64,000 nucleotides of DNA from Wolbachia endosymbiont (group A) of Rhinocyllus conicus (GCF_947250775.1 NZ_OX366349.1:1054001-1118000), one strand, 5' to 3'; positions 44,761 through 55,159 are shown, counted from the first letter of the stretch. Made by a program: numbers and translations. Notes: generated by a model from the sequence alone, not told the origin.

Positions 44761-46522
44761 TCAAACAACCAATTTGAGCATTCCAAAGTTCCTTGTAAAG
44801 ACCTTGCTTAGAAACTAATTCAGCGTGTTTACCATCTTGGACAATTTTTCCTTTGTTAAATACTAGAATTCGGTCCATGTGTAAAAGTGTAGAAATACGG
44901 TGTGCTATAGTAATCGTAGTTTTATTTTTCATCAATTTGAATAAACTCATTTGAATTGTTTTTTCTGTTATAGAATCTAACTGACTAGTTGGTTCATCGA
45001 GAAATAATATTGGAGCGTTTTTTAAAAATGCCCTGGCTATTATTATTCTTTGTCTTTCTCCTCCAGATAGCTTGATGCCTTTTTCTCCGACTGTAGTTCC
45101 ATATTGATCTGGTAGAGTCATAATGAAATCGTGAATACCAGCCAGCTTTGCAGCTCTCATTATTTCTTCGATAGTAGATTGAAGTCTACCATATATGATG
45201 TTTGCTAAAATAGTATCATGAAATAACAATGGGTCTTGAGGTATTACAGATATTTGTTGCCTCAAAGAACTCTGTGTAACTTCTGATACTATTTGATTAT
45301 CAATCTGTATATTACCTTTTTTAACATCAAATAGCCTTAGGATTAAGTTTATAAAAGTAGATTTACCACCTCCAGAACAACCAACTAGACCTACTTTTTC
45401 GCAAGGATTAATGGTAACTGAGAAATCTTGAAATAATGACTCCTGACCTTCATAAGAAAAAGAAACATTATTAAACGTTATTTTTCCACTTAATAAATTT
45501 AATTCTTTAGCATTTTTCTTATCTTGAATTTCTGGTACGGTAGTTAAGATTGGCAATGCATCTGAAACTTTGCCGAAATGAGTAGAAAATTGCGTAAGAT
45601 TCCTAGTTAGATGGTTAAGAAACTCTATAATCGATATATTAATTCCAAGTACAAGAGCTATATCTCCTATTGCGATCTTGTTCAATTGATAGTCATAAAT
45701 TAAAAAGTACAAGTTTACTGCTTGGAGTATATCAAATGAATAGCCATATATAAACCAAAGACAAAAGTATGCCCATTGTAATTTTCTCTCTGCAATAGTT
45801 CTTTTCTTGCATATTTGAAAAAATTTGTGTCTCTCATGTGCTTGCTGAGAAAATAGCCTTACTGATATAACATTTAAAATACTATCTGCTATACTAGCTA
45901 TTACTTGTGAATTTTGTTTAGAGTAATTATCAGCTAGTTCAGTAAGTACACGAAAGCTGAAAATCGATACTAAAATAAAAATGCTTACCCAAGTGAATGT
46001 AGCGATTGCAAATTTTATGTTTACTAATGATAAGGTATAAATAGCTAAGACTAATGCTATGCTGTAACCGAAAAAACAATCTATAAGCAATCTTATTAAC
46101 TCTATCACACTATCCATTAAGCTACTGACCTTATGTACTAAGCTTCCAGATAAATTGTTCTGATAATAGGAATGGTCTTGTTGGAGTAGTCTACAAAAAG
46201 ATATATCAGCTATCTTTTGACGCATTAAGGTAAACATTCGAATGTCAACAAAATAGCCATAGAATCTAAAAGCAGTAGTGATAAGTAATGCCATACCAAG
46301 ATAAGCGCTTACAGGTAATAAAAGATTCTCAATTACATTACCTTCCTGATATTTTACAGCTGTATCTAGAATATTTTTTACTAAATACTTTCTAAAAGAC
46401 AAATCAACAGCTACCACCAGGGCAACTAAAGACATTATAAGTACATTAAGTTTGAATTTAGATACTATATTCAAGATGAACATCAATACACATTTGAAGC
46501 TATCAACTCTACTTCTGTTCAT
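44747..46522 (-). CDS. ABC transporter, fused membrane and ATPase domains (Undecim cluster)
   Basis: A 591-aa exporter of the MsbA/MdlB type. Residues about 15-310 hold six membrane helices. The ATPase domain has Walker A GCSGGGKSTF (Lys387), signature LSGGERQR, Walker B ILFLDEPTS and the H-loop TIAHRIS. A half transporter like this works as a dimer and exports lipids, glycolipids or peptides from the inner membrane. It probably exports the cluster's product. The start is adjacent to the PhyH stop. Confidence 0.93.
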   Translation of the reverse strand: MNRSRVDSFKCVLMFILNIVSKFKLNVLIMSLVALVVAVDLSFRKYLVKNILDTAVKYQEGNVIENLLLPVSAYLGMALLITTAFRFYGYFVDIRMFTLMRQKIADISFCRLLQQDHSYYQNNLSGSLVHKVSSLMDSVIELIRLLIDCFFGYSIALVLAIYTLSLVNIKFAIATFTWVSIFILVSIFSFRVLTELADNYSKQNSQVIASIADSILNVISVRLFSQQAHERHKFFQICKKRTIAERKLQWAYFCLWFIYGYSFDILQAVNLYFLIYDYQLNKIAIGDIALVLGINISIIEFLNHLTRNLTQFSTHFGKVSDALPILTTVPEIQDKKNAKELNLLSGKITFNNVSFSYEGQESLFQDFSVTINPCEKVGLVGCSGGGKSTFINLILRLFDVKKGNIQIDNQIVSEVTQSSLRQQISVIPQDPLLFHDTILANIIYGRLQSTIEEIMRAAKLAGIHDFIMTLPDQYGTTVGEKGIKLSGGERQRIIIARAFLKNAPILFLDEPTSQLDSITEKTIQMSLFKLMKNKTTITIAHRISTLLHMDRILVFNKGKIVQDGKHAELVSKQGLYKELWNAQIGCLNGKK

Positions 46523-47533
46523 TTATAATGCTAGCTCCACTACGTTGACTTTTTTATTGAGAAATACAAGTAGTGAAAACCATAAATTTTTGTATATTTT
46601 TCCTGAGATGTCTCCAGCATCATGTAGTGCTGATGCTCGATTCAGAATAAGTAGCTTATATAAATCTCGCTTAGCCTCAGTAGTGTCGATCTCAGAAATA
46701 TTTGTAGTTGTGTCTGTAATAAAGGCTAACCAGCTCTTGATAAGTTCTTCCATGTTTTTTGCTTTTACACTTTCCTGGTAGCCAAACAATGACAAGCATT
46801 CTCTCAGTACAGATTCTGTTAACTCACCACAATTGAGTATACCAAAAACTGAAGGCTGAGGTTTTGGCACATAGGGAAGATCTTGATCTTTTACAATCCA
46901 CCTTGTTACATAAGCAAATCTATCTTTAGCATCTGTATTCTTATCACTACCATGCCATAACCGTGAATCAAAAACTATCCCATCTCCTGCTGAAATAGGT
47001 AGTGACTTAATTTTGTAATTTTCCCGATTGTTTGAGTACTGATCAAAAAAATATGGGTACCAAAAATCAACTAAAGGCTGTATTTCCCATTTATGACTGT
47101 TTTCTATAATTTGCAGTGCACCTGAAGTTTCACTTACATTATTCAAAGCTAACCAAACAGAAAAGTGGTAAGGATCATTGAAACTATAGGAGATGTCTTG
47201 GTGGAAGGGAACTGCATCTATTAAATCAGCAGTTTTACATATAACATTTGATTTTTTCTGCAGTATCTGACACTGAAGTGACTTTTCAAGGTAATTTTTA
47301 ATAATTTCATCTAATGCTTGAGAGATAATTCTAGTTACTTGAGATGACGTGCCCCATCTGCCGGTACAGTTTAAGTAGTCAGAAGTTGAAACACTTAGTT
47401 CTTGGGATAGCTCTGATATCTTATTTGTTATATCACTTAAAGACTGAGTTATTAGCTTTAAAGGAACCAGATTTTTGATAATAAAAAAACCATTTTTTTG
47501 TAGTATTTCCATATGATTAATACCTGACATCAA
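46523..47533 (-). CDS. Phytanoyl-CoA dioxygenase (PhyH) family oxygenase (Undecim cluster)
   Basis: A 336-aa Fe(II)/2-oxoglutarate oxygenase. The iron facial triad is H111 and D113 in VPFHQDISY and H194 in LWHGSDKN, with the 2-oxoglutarate Arg in DRFAYVTRW. These enzymes hydroxylate lipids or small molecules. The first ATG overlaps the methyltransferase gene by 17 bases. ATG 47512 (MEILQKNGFF) is a possible alternative. It sits mid-operon and would modify the cluster's metabolite. Confidence 0.9.
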   Translation of the reverse strand: MMSGINHMEILQKNGFFIIKNLVPLKLITQSLSDITNKISELSQELSVSTSDYLNCTGRWGTSSQVTRIISQALDEIIKNYLEKSLQCQILQKKSNVICKTADLIDAVPFHQDISYSFNDPYHFSVWLALNNVSETSGALQIIENSHKWEIQPLVDFWYPYFFDQYSNNRENYKIKSLPISAGDGIVFDSRLWHGSDKNTDAKDRFAYVTRWIVKDQDLPYVPKPQPSVFGILNCGELTESVLRECLSLFGYQESVKAKNMEELIKSWLAFITDTTTNISEIDTTEAKRDLYKLLILNRASALHDAGDISGKIYKNLWFSLLVFLNKKVNVVELAL

Positions 47534-49193
47534 TGACTGATAAGTAATCTGTTAAAGGCACAACAGCAAAAATTTTGAATCCTTTTACTTGTTTTAATAT
47601 TTTTTCCCAATCGCTTAATGTTCTTAGTTTACCTCCTGTTTCAACCATTACATTAATATCTACAGAGCCTCCAGTTGGAGAGCGGTAATCTAAAATAGTT
47701 TCTATCAATAAAATACGAGATATTCCTTTGACCAATTTTAAATAAGACAATACTTTATCATCATCATAGTGCTGTAGAAAGCGGCAAAAGACACCTAATT
47801 CATAATTTGTAACTGATAGTTCTTCCTGAGTTATAAGTTTGACTTTTAAATTTTCTACTAACTGTCTTGGTACTTTATGTTCGTTATATAGGCCTATAGA
47901 ACCTTTATTGTGTATATCAGAATAAGCAAGAAATAAAGAGTGTACACCAAATAGCAATATATTCTTAGCATCATCTATATTAATTCTAGAATTAAACTCT
48001 TTAGTATCAAACCTAGAATATCCTAGCAATGCTTGGTAAAACGCTATTTTCTTATTTTCTGATGCTTCTCTTTCCTTAAAAGATTCAAATGAAGAGATTG
48101 ACTTCTGTTTTAGTATATCGGCAATATTTAACCAATTCTTTTCAGCGGCAACTCTTGCCCACATCGTTGCTGCTTTTGGCAAAAATGGTATTCCCTTAAA
48201 ACACTTACCTTTTGATGATAGTTGCCATAAGTCCTTGTCCTTATCGTAATCAATAAACCCTATTTCCCACAACGCCCTTAACAGCCTTTCTAGATTTGGT
48301 ACGATAATGTTTAACTTTTTAGATAAAACTGGCGTAGTTGCAGGTAAAATATTTAACAAATCAAGTTCAATAGCAACGCTTGTTAGGTAAGTTTTCCAAA
48401 AGGCTGAAAGTTCTGCAGAAATCCTATGCACTTGAGATTCTTTACCTAAATCAAAAATACTAAACTTTACATTTCCGGTAATATCGATTTGTCCTAACAC
48501 ACCTTCAAAAGTTTCAACTTTTGCCATCCCATTATAAAATGCTTCTACCATTTTAAATCTCTGCTGGTAAACAGGATCACCATTAATATCTATATGAAAC
48601 CAACCATGTTGATCTTCTGCAATAGAATACCCTTTATGAAAAACATTAAGTTTTTTATACCATTTATTATGTACTAACTTTCCATGATGATTAATATGTG
48701 TAGCTTTACTATCCTTATAGACTACAGCGATACCATCCTTAAAATCTCCAACATAATCATATTCCTCCTGATAAATTCTGTTGCCATTTAAATTAATATG
48801 AAAACATTTATCATGTCTTCTAACTACACAAGCATCTTCCTGATAATTTCCAATCCATTGATAAGACTGTTTGTATACTCTACATCCAGATGGATCAATA
48901 TGGTAACACCCTGTATCATCTTCTACGGCTGCTCTATTAAAGTAGAATCCAAAAGTTTTCAGAAATCTATTATGATAAACTGCTTCTCCTCTTACATTGA
49001 TATGATAAGCACCTGTCTGATCATAAACCGGTGCAAGACCGGGCTCATGAAATTTACCAACCTTTATAAACCTATTTTCATATAAAGGATTTCCTAGCAA
49101 CTCGTGAAAGCTCTCACACGGTGAAATTTTAATAGATTTAAAATTATCTTTGATTAATTGATCAAAGGTTTTCTCATGTTGCATGTTTTGCAT
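47517..49193 (-). CDS. WG-repeat protein fused to a methyltransferase-like domain (Undecim cluster)
   Basis: A 558-aa two-part protein. Residues about 20-250 are tandem WG-type beta repeats of about 40 aa, each with patterns such as YHNRFLKTFGFYFNRAA and CYHIDPSGCRVY, including GWFHIDINGDPVY. From about 270 on, an O-methyltransferase-like dimerisation helix-turn-helix (LTSVAIELDLLNILP, then NLERLLRALWEIGFID) leads to a SAM-domain end with RFLQHYDDDKVLSYL and ILLIETILD. The glycine-rich SAM loop is hard to find (ILLFGVHSLFLAYSD stands there), so activity is uncertain. The start overlaps the upstream gene by 40 bases. Confidence 0.8.
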   Translation of the reverse strand: MQNMQHEKTFDQLIKDNFKSIKISPCESFHELLGNPLYENRFIKVGKFHEPGLAPVYDQTGAYHINVRGEAVYHNRFLKTFGFYFNRAAVEDDTGCYHIDPSGCRVYKQSYQWIGNYQEDACVVRRHDKCFHINLNGNRIYQEEYDYVGDFKDGIAVVYKDSKATHINHHGKLVHNKWYKKLNVFHKGYSIAEDQHGWFHIDINGDPVYQQRFKMVEAFYNGMAKVETFEGVLGQIDITGNVKFSIFDLGKESQVHRISAELSAFWKTYLTSVAIELDLLNILPATTPVLSKKLNIIVPNLERLLRALWEIGFIDYDKDKDLWQLSSKGKCFKGIPFLPKAATMWARVAAEKNWLNIADILKQKSISSFESFKEREASENKKIAFYQALLGYSRFDTKEFNSRINIDDAKNILLFGVHSLFLAYSDIHNKGSIGLYNEHKVPRQLVENLKVKLITQEELSVTNYELGVFCRFLQHYDDDKVLSYLKLVKGISRILLIETILDYRSPTGGSVDINVMVETGGKLRTLSDWEKILKQVKGFKIFAVVPLTDYLSVIDVRY

Positions 49194-51481
49194 AATTTGT
49201 AATTTAAATAATTCTTTTGTAAGCTTAGGTACTCACTACTCTGCCATATTTCCTCGAGTTTAACCTCATTAACATTACCAAAATTTCCTAATGTCTTACG
49301 GAGTTCATCTGGAGCACAGCAAGGACTAAACTTTCCTTCATTGTTTATCCATGCTTCTTTACCTAAAAATGGGCATTGACCACCTGGAGCCAAATCCTTA
49401 ATACCTTCTTGAGAAAGGATTGTGAAATTTTCCAATTTTATCTTTTTACCATTTGGCAATAGAATATTATCTCTAAGTTCGTATAACCTTCTCACCTCCG
49501 TGTTCCATCTACTAATTGCTAACTCATCTCTTCTCATAGATAGATCCTTAATTTCCTCAAAATGTGCCCAAAGATGATGTCCTTTAACTCTATCTATGCC
49601 GTTTTTTATGGCCATCTTAACTATGTCATAGAGTTCATGTAAATTACTTTCCAAAAATGTTAATTGTAAAGTAACGGTACACCTTTCACCTGTATCGCTA
49701 AAGTATTTATCTCTAACTTCAAGGAAAGTTTTTAAATTTTCTGTCACTACTTCCCATTTTGAACCTTTCATGATTCTTTCATGAGTTTCTTTAGTTGCCC
49801 CATTCCAGGAAATCTTAACATCAGATAAAATTGGTACCAATAGTTCAGCCCATTTTCTAGCTCCTTTAATAGGAAAAGAACCATTGGTTGTGAGGTTAAG
49901 CTTAAGGCCGAACTCATGGCACAAATTGATTATTTCATCAAAGCTTTTATACATTAAAGGCTCACCCATAGTAGAAGGAATGATTTCCCTTAAAGGTGTG
50001 CCAGCTGCTTCCTTAATTACTTTTCTGATAGTTTCTATCGACAGTATCTTAGGTTTTATTCCTTTAGCTTTCTTTTCTTCTTTAACTTTGCTGTATGGTG
50101 AAAAACATTCGCACATTATACAAGCAAAATTGCAGTAATCTGGATTAGTATCAAAAGTAATTCTCCAAGGACCGGGTTTAACAGCTACTGATTTGCCTTT
50201 CTTTTCAATAGCATTACGGTAAATCTTGTTAAGTTTTTCAGTATGCTCACTTATAGAAGGTATATTTCCATTTTCAGTATAAGGATAGCCTTTTTGGGTA
50301 AGTTTATTGTATAACTCCTGATTTGTAGATAGGACTTGCATTTTTTCTGACAAACTACTTGCATCTCTGTGCTTAAATAATAGTCCATCTCTTACATATT
50401 CTGCCATGCCACCATAATCGGCTGTTATAACTGGTATTCTAAGTTGCTGTGCTTCATGTATTACTAACGGTGAATTTTCACCCCAAATTGAAGGAATGAC
50501 TATTGCATCGACTTTATTAAATACGTCAGTAACTATATTCTTATTATCATAACTTCCCATCCATTCTATTCTTTCTTTAACAACAGGTGAAAACTGATCG
50601 GCAATCGCTTTTAAAGCTTTAGTTTCTTCTCTTGCTGCTCCCCAAATTCTAAGTTTTGCTTTAGATGATAAGTGAGAAAAAGCTTTCAATAATAGATTAA
50701 CACCTTTTTCGGGAGTATGAGTACCAATATAACCGAAAATAAACTCTTTTTCTTGTGCTCTATTTCTATTCTTAAGACGATTGAGATCAAAACCATAATC
50801 AAGATAAGAAATTTTGTTTATCGGAACATAAAAATCCTGAGTAAATTTATCCATCAAGAATTTCGATGGGGAAATAAAGTAATCTATATAGTCTATTATT
50901 TTCCTTGTGTGCTTCATTCTAGTTGCAACCCATTGTTCCCAATAATTTATGTCTAAATTCAGGAATTCTTTATCTCCTGTAAAATATCCTTTGTAACATT
51001 GGGTTGCACATTTTTGATCCTTTTGTCCATCACAAAGCCGTAACAAATCTTCAGAATTGCGTTGAATAAACCTTCCTCTTGGACACATTAACCAAAAGTC
51101 ATGTAGCGTAAAAATTGTAGGTATATTGTCTTTAAAAGCAATTTCTGGTAAAGTAATTGATAGATGATTAAGATGACCAAAATGTATAAGATCTGGCTGA
51201 AAGTTATCTATTACTCTTTTAAATTGTATATCTACTTCTTCATTGATAAATTTGTAACGATATTTAGCTGTGGGTATATTAATTAAATGCAGTAAGATTC
51301 GAGAGTCACTACTATCTAGGACTGTAGTGTAATAAAAATCAGGTAAAAAGCTATTTTCATACCTAGTAAATACTTGTACCTCATTGTTATTTGCTAGTTC
51401 ATGAGCAAGAGTTTGGCTATAAACCTCTGAACCAGCACTATAATAAGGAGGGTAACCATGAATAACTTTTAATATTTTCAT
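49154..51481 (-). CDS. Glycosyltransferase (GT4) fused to a radical SAM/SPASM enzyme (Undecim cluster)
   Basis: A 775-aa fusion. Residues 1 to about 410 are GT-B glycosyltransferase family 4 (KVIHGYPPYYSAGSEVY at the start, FGYIGTHTPEKGVNLLLKAF, and PSIWGENSPLVIHEAQ with the acidic motif). Residues of about 440-770 are radical SAM: the iron-sulfur motif C450-x3-C454-x2-C457 (CNFACIMC), then STMGEPLMY, and a C-terminal SPASM-like Cys set (FSPCCAPDELRK, YKLCKTCNMRKP). The two activities in one chain suggest coupled sugar transfer and radical modification. Fusion is seen directly. The substrate is unknown. Confidence 0.9.
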   Translation of the reverse strand: MKILKVIHGYPPYYSAGSEVYSQTLAHELANNNEVQVFTRYENSFLPDFYYTTVLDSSDSRILLHLINIPTAKYRYKFINEEVDIQFKRVIDNFQPDLIHFGHLNHLSITLPEIAFKDNIPTIFTLHDFWLMCPRGRFIQRNSEDLLRLCDGQKDQKCATQCYKGYFTGDKEFLNLDINYWEQWVATRMKHTRKIIDYIDYFISPSKFLMDKFTQDFYVPINKISYLDYGFDLNRLKNRNRAQEKEFIFGYIGTHTPEKGVNLLLKAFSHLSSKAKLRIWGAAREETKALKAIADQFSPVVKERIEWMGSYDNKNIVTDVFNKVDAIVIPSIWGENSPLVIHEAQQLRIPVITADYGGMAEYVRDGLLFKHRDASSLSEKMQVLSTNQELYNKLTQKGYPYTENGNIPSISEHTEKLNKIYRNAIEKKGKSVAVKPGPWRITFDTNPDYCNFACIMCECFSPYSKVKEEKKAKGIKPKILSIETIRKVIKEAAGTPLREIIPSTMGEPLMYKSFDEIINLCHEFGLKLNLTTNGSFPIKGARKWAELLVPILSDVKISWNGATKETHERIMKGSKWEVVTENLKTFLEVRDKYFSDTGERCTVTLQLTFLESNLHELYDIVKMAIKNGIDRVKGHHLWAHFEEIKDLSMRRDELAISRWNTEVRRLYELRDNILLPNGKKIKLENFTILSQEGIKDLAPGGQCPFLGKEAWINNEGKFSPCCAPDELRKTLGNFGNVNEVKLEEIWQSSEYLSLQKNYLNYKLCKTCNMRKPLIN

Positions 51482-52391
51482 ATATTACCATATCTATATT
51501 GTTAGGATATTCTTGTGTATTGTTTTGTAGACTTTTTATAAATTTACTTAATCCTACTTCTAATGAATGTTTTGGAGACCAACCAAGTAGCTCTTTAGCT
51601 CTAGTAAAATCACCATGAAACTTAGTTACATCAAAATTTCTTGGAGGATAAAAATCAATTCTAGAATCACTTTTCGTGACTTTTAATATTGTTTTTGCTA
51701 AGTTTTCTAAAGTACATGGGCTATTAGTAGTAAGATGAATAGCAGGAAGAGAAGATTTTTCGCTTTGTAAATATTTAACAGTTAAGCATATACCCTCTAT
51801 AACATCATCCAAATAGGTAAAATCAAAAACACATTCTTTACCTTCTATTTTAATTGGATCACCTCTTAATGCATTAATACAGAGTGCAGGAATTACTCTA
51901 CTGTTATGATCTAGTAAACCACCGTATACATTTGAAAAGCGTAATATTGCTACATTAAAATCTTTTGAACTTGTTATTTGTTCCTCAATAAATGCTTTAC
52001 CTTTTGCATAATTATTTATTGGATCGATACTAGCAGATTCTGTAACTGGCAGTTCCTTCTGCTCTCCATAGACTTCCCTACTACTTGCATATATAAACCA
52101 TGGTTTATTTGGAAGTGACTTACATAACCCTAAAAACCGCATTGTACCATCAACATTAATTTTTTGACACAGTGTAGGATAAAGTTCACCATGTATAACT
52201 CTAGAAATTGCAGCCAGATGAATGATTCCTGTACACTGAGCAAGTAGTGGTACTATATCTTCTGAAAAAAAACTGAGTGGATTGTTGTGAAACCTAATAT
52301 CACAGCTTATTACTTCATGGCCCTGGTTTTCTAACTTTTTCACCAAGGTTGACCCTATCAAACCTGCAGCACCTGTTATTAATATCCCCAT
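51438..52391 (-). CDS. NAD-dependent epimerase/dehydratase (Undecim cluster)
   Basis: A 317-aa extended short-chain dehydrogenase for nucleotide sugars. I start at ATG 52391 (MGILITGAAGLIGSTLVKKL), preceded by GAGAGGG. The frame runs open to 52454 but lacks a better start. Motifs: GAAGLIG nucleotide loop, HLAAISRV, the Ser of YASSREVYGE and the catalytic Y-x3-K in NYAKGKAF. It probably makes or modifies the nucleotide sugar used by the glycosyltransferase, whose gene it overlaps by 44 bases. Confidence 0.93.
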   Translation of the reverse strand: MGILITGAAGLIGSTLVKKLENQGHEVISCDIRFHNNPLSFFSEDIVPLLAQCTGIIHLAAISRVIHGELYPTLCQKINVDGTMRFLGLCKSLPNKPWFIYASSREVYGEQKELPVTESASIDPINNYAKGKAFIEEQITSSKDFNVAILRFSNVYGGLLDHNSRVIPALCINALRGDPIKIEGKECVFDFTYLDDVIEGICLTVKYLQSEKSSLPAIHLTTNSPCTLENLAKTILKVTKSDSRIDFYPPRNFDVTKFHGDFTRAKELLGWSPKHSLEVGLSKFIKSLQNNTQEYPNNIDMVIYENIKSYSWLPSLL

Positions 52392-52515
52392 GTATACCCT
52401 CTCACTACAACTAGGAAAATTTGTCGTACCAATTATCTTACAAGTAAGAATCAAAAGGTATTATAAAACCAGTATAAAATAAATGTCAACTTAAATTAGT
52501 AATAAAAAAATGTAG

Positions 52516-53265
52516 TTATGAAAGAAAAGTTGGCTGCCTTCTTTCTTGAAAATAGTGTTCGGCTTTAATCAAATCCTCCTTATTATTTACTCCCATTGCT
52601 TCTCTTTCATCAGAAACTACATAACCTACACTCAAGTTATTGTTTGCTGCAATGGGCACTATATCATTAAGACAATATTCATTGGTCGAATTATTAAATT
52701 TTATTTCTTTTACTAAGGTAAAGAGATCTTTAGCATATGAAGCTATTATTCCAGAGTTTGCAAGAAGCATTTTATCTCCATTTTTTAGGATTTTTTGAAC
52801 ATTGCCGTAATTATCAATTACTAATCTTCCATATTGTTCATCTTGACTATTGAATCCAAGAAGAACTAAATTATTATACTTTAAACAATCAGTCATTTTC
52901 ATAACTGTATCACTAGATATAAAGGGAGTGTCTCCATACTGTATTAAAACTATGTCTTGATCAGATAACTCCTCCAGATTTTCTAGAGCAATTTTAACTG
53001 CAGTGCCAGTACCTGTAATATTTTCTTGAATTATTAGTTTTATATTGTATTGATCGATTATACTTTTTAGGGTATCAAACTTTTCTAAATCTTTTAGAAG
53101 GGAGTTGTTAACAACAATTGATAAGCTTTTTAGACTCAGCAATTTTGCATTAGAAATTACATGTTCTAAAAGAGTAAGATTTCCCACTTGGTGCAACGCT
53201 TTTGAATATTCAGAATTCATTCTACTGCTCTTTCCTGCTGCTAATATTATCAAAATTTTACTCAT
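52516..53265 (-). CDS. Sugar nucleotidyltransferase, GlmU N-terminal-like (Undecim cluster)
   Basis: A 249-aa NTP transferase domain. Signatures: ILAAGKSSRMNSEYSKALH (nucleotide loop with Lys), GTGTAVKIAL, and YGDTPFIS (metal Asp). These match the uridylyltransferase half of GlmU without its acetyltransferase half. It activates a sugar phosphate with UTP or another NTP. It is the first gene of the minus-strand Undecim operon, so the operon promoter should lie upstream of 53265. Confidence 0.92.
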   Translation of the reverse strand: MSKILIILAAGKSSRMNSEYSKALHQVGNLTLLEHVISNAKLLSLKSLSIVVNNSLLKDLEKFDTLKSIIDQYNIKLIIQENITGTGTAVKIALENLEELSDQDIVLIQYGDTPFISSDTVMKMTDCLKYNNLVLLGFNSQDEQYGRLVIDNYGNVQKILKNGDKMLLANSGIIASYAKDLFTLVKEIKFNNSTNEYCLNDIVPIAANNNLSVGYVVSDEREAMGVNNKEDLIKAEHYFQERRQPTFLS

Positions 53266-53860
53266 ACATAATTCAGGAATTGATTAGGTAGTAAGTTAAT
53301 TTATAATTAGTAAGATGTAAAGTCCACTTTGATTTTCTAAATGATCTAGACGAAGATAACTACCATCGAACAGACAAAATTCGTTAAATTAGCATCTGTA
53401 GTAATTCTTAGCAATTCTTAAGTAAAATTTTAGAAAGAGACGCCCCATAGTTATAATTGAGTGTGTGCTACTTTCAAGTATGGTTTTTATTGATGAAACC
53501 TCTTAGACCACTCTGTTTGAAATAAGGTAACTACTGCTTAATTCACCAAAAAGCCTGTAATTAAGTTTTAAAGCGAGTTTGCCCAAAACACACAAATCGA
53601 TTGTACCTCTTTAGCGTCTGTAATGCCCTTTAAAATTTGAATAAAAGGTACTTTTGTTAATTCTATTAGTATAAAATAAACTTGTGCATGATTTTGTCGT
53701 CATTTTTATTCATTGTAAAGAAAATTTTGTATGAAAGTTTTTTAGAAAACTCACTTACCCCTCTTAAATGTTCTGAACATTCTGAAAATTTGAATAAGTG
53801 AAAACATAGGCTGTTTGTAAACAAAAAAGTAATTGCTATTTTCAGAAACTTTTTGAAAAA
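53266..53860. other. 595-base intergenic region between the Undecim operon and repA
   Basis: No gene is supported. ATGTTCTGAACAT (53768-53780) is a perfect 6+1+6 palindrome and a possible operator. The Undecim operon promoter must lie near 53270-53400 on the minus strand, but no single candidate stands out. Repeated AT-rich text has no match elsewhere that I can see. Confidence 0.5.
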
Positions 53861-55159
53861 TTACCACAAAATATCTAAATCTTTAATAGGCAAGACCGCA
53901 CCATTTGCTTGTAGATAGTAATGTGTTGGCTTTATTAACTTGTGCTCTACTTTATCTCCTACTGAAACTTTAAATTCCATATCCTGCACACAAAGAAATC
54001 CATATTTAGAATTGGTCCCATATCCTGCAGCATTACGAAAGAATTTAATCTGTCCAAGAGTTGCAAGATTATTTATTCTTTCTCTAATATTGCGCTCACT
54101 GCCAAGACCCTCTTCTCCTTCAAAACGCTTTGCAAATTGTCCAGCAGTATAAATATTACCTTGATATGCGCTACTGCGAATTAAACTCAAGATAACCTCA
54201 TGTTTTCTCATCCGTTCTAAATCCAACTTTTTACTATATTGATCTCTGATTATTGGTTCTGAATTTAAAACTGAATTGTCATGTACAAATGCCCCATTTT
54301 TCCAGTAAAGTGTCATTTGCCCGTTATTGCACTGCGAATAGTTAGATTTTTTGCGCGATAAAATTCTCTCATCAGGAGAAGCATTAGCTTTATCTGGTCT
54401 AGTCAAATACCAACGAGACCTTACTGTATTATTCCATGCTGTTGAACCGCCTGTGCCAGTTTTACGTATTATTCCCGCATCAGAAGGGTGGGCAAGTAAT
54501 AAAACAGCTCCTTTTATTGCTTGAGCTATTCGACCACAACAACCTTGAATAAATTGTCTCACATGAGAACGGTCGTTTTCATTTCCTCCAAATAGGTCTG
54601 CTGCTGTATCTAATATCACAAGCTTCGGCTGAAACGATTCAATATCCTCAAGTAACTCTTGAAAGTACGTAGTTAATTGACCAGTATCTTTGTTATTAAA
54701 AACCATAAGTTGATTATTGTGCCCTGCTCGTGACCATAAGCCAACATTATCCTGAAAATCAGAAGATTCCATACCTGATTGATAAAATTCATTTATTGCG
54801 CATTGCCGACGCCAAAGTTCTTCTTCATCATCTTCACAGAACACACCATATGTCTTTATTTTTTCCAGATCTATTCCAAGCCAAGGTTTACCAAAAGCAG
54901 CGGCTGTCATTAATTGTTGAGCAAGGAGAGATTTTCCAACACCACCATCACCATAAAGAGCTGTAACACTTCCTACAGGGAGCCAATCCTTAATAACCCA
55001 CTTTCTTTCTGGAGGGATATTGGTCCAAACTGTAGTATCAATTCTTTTTGACTTTCTTGAAGAATAAGGGCTTTTGTTGTTAAGGATAAATTCTTCAACG
55101 TTCATTCCTTCTAGCACACTATCTGCAGCATCCCAAGATTTTGGCTTATCTTGAGGAAT
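53861..55159 (-). pseudogene. Phage replication protein RepA, C-terminal helicase part (split by IS)
   Basis: This half carries the RecA-like AAA_25 helicase domain: Walker A in LYGDGGVGKSLLAQQLM and Walker B in PKLVILDTAADLFGG, then a winged-helix-like tail. A GTG at 55117 could start a 418-aa product, but the frame continues upstream to the IS edge. Removing the 1269-bp IS and one 3-bp target copy joins it in frame to the primase half, giving 704 aa. The reading frame is undamaged outside the insertion. It replicated WO DNA as primase-helicase. Confidence 0.88.
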
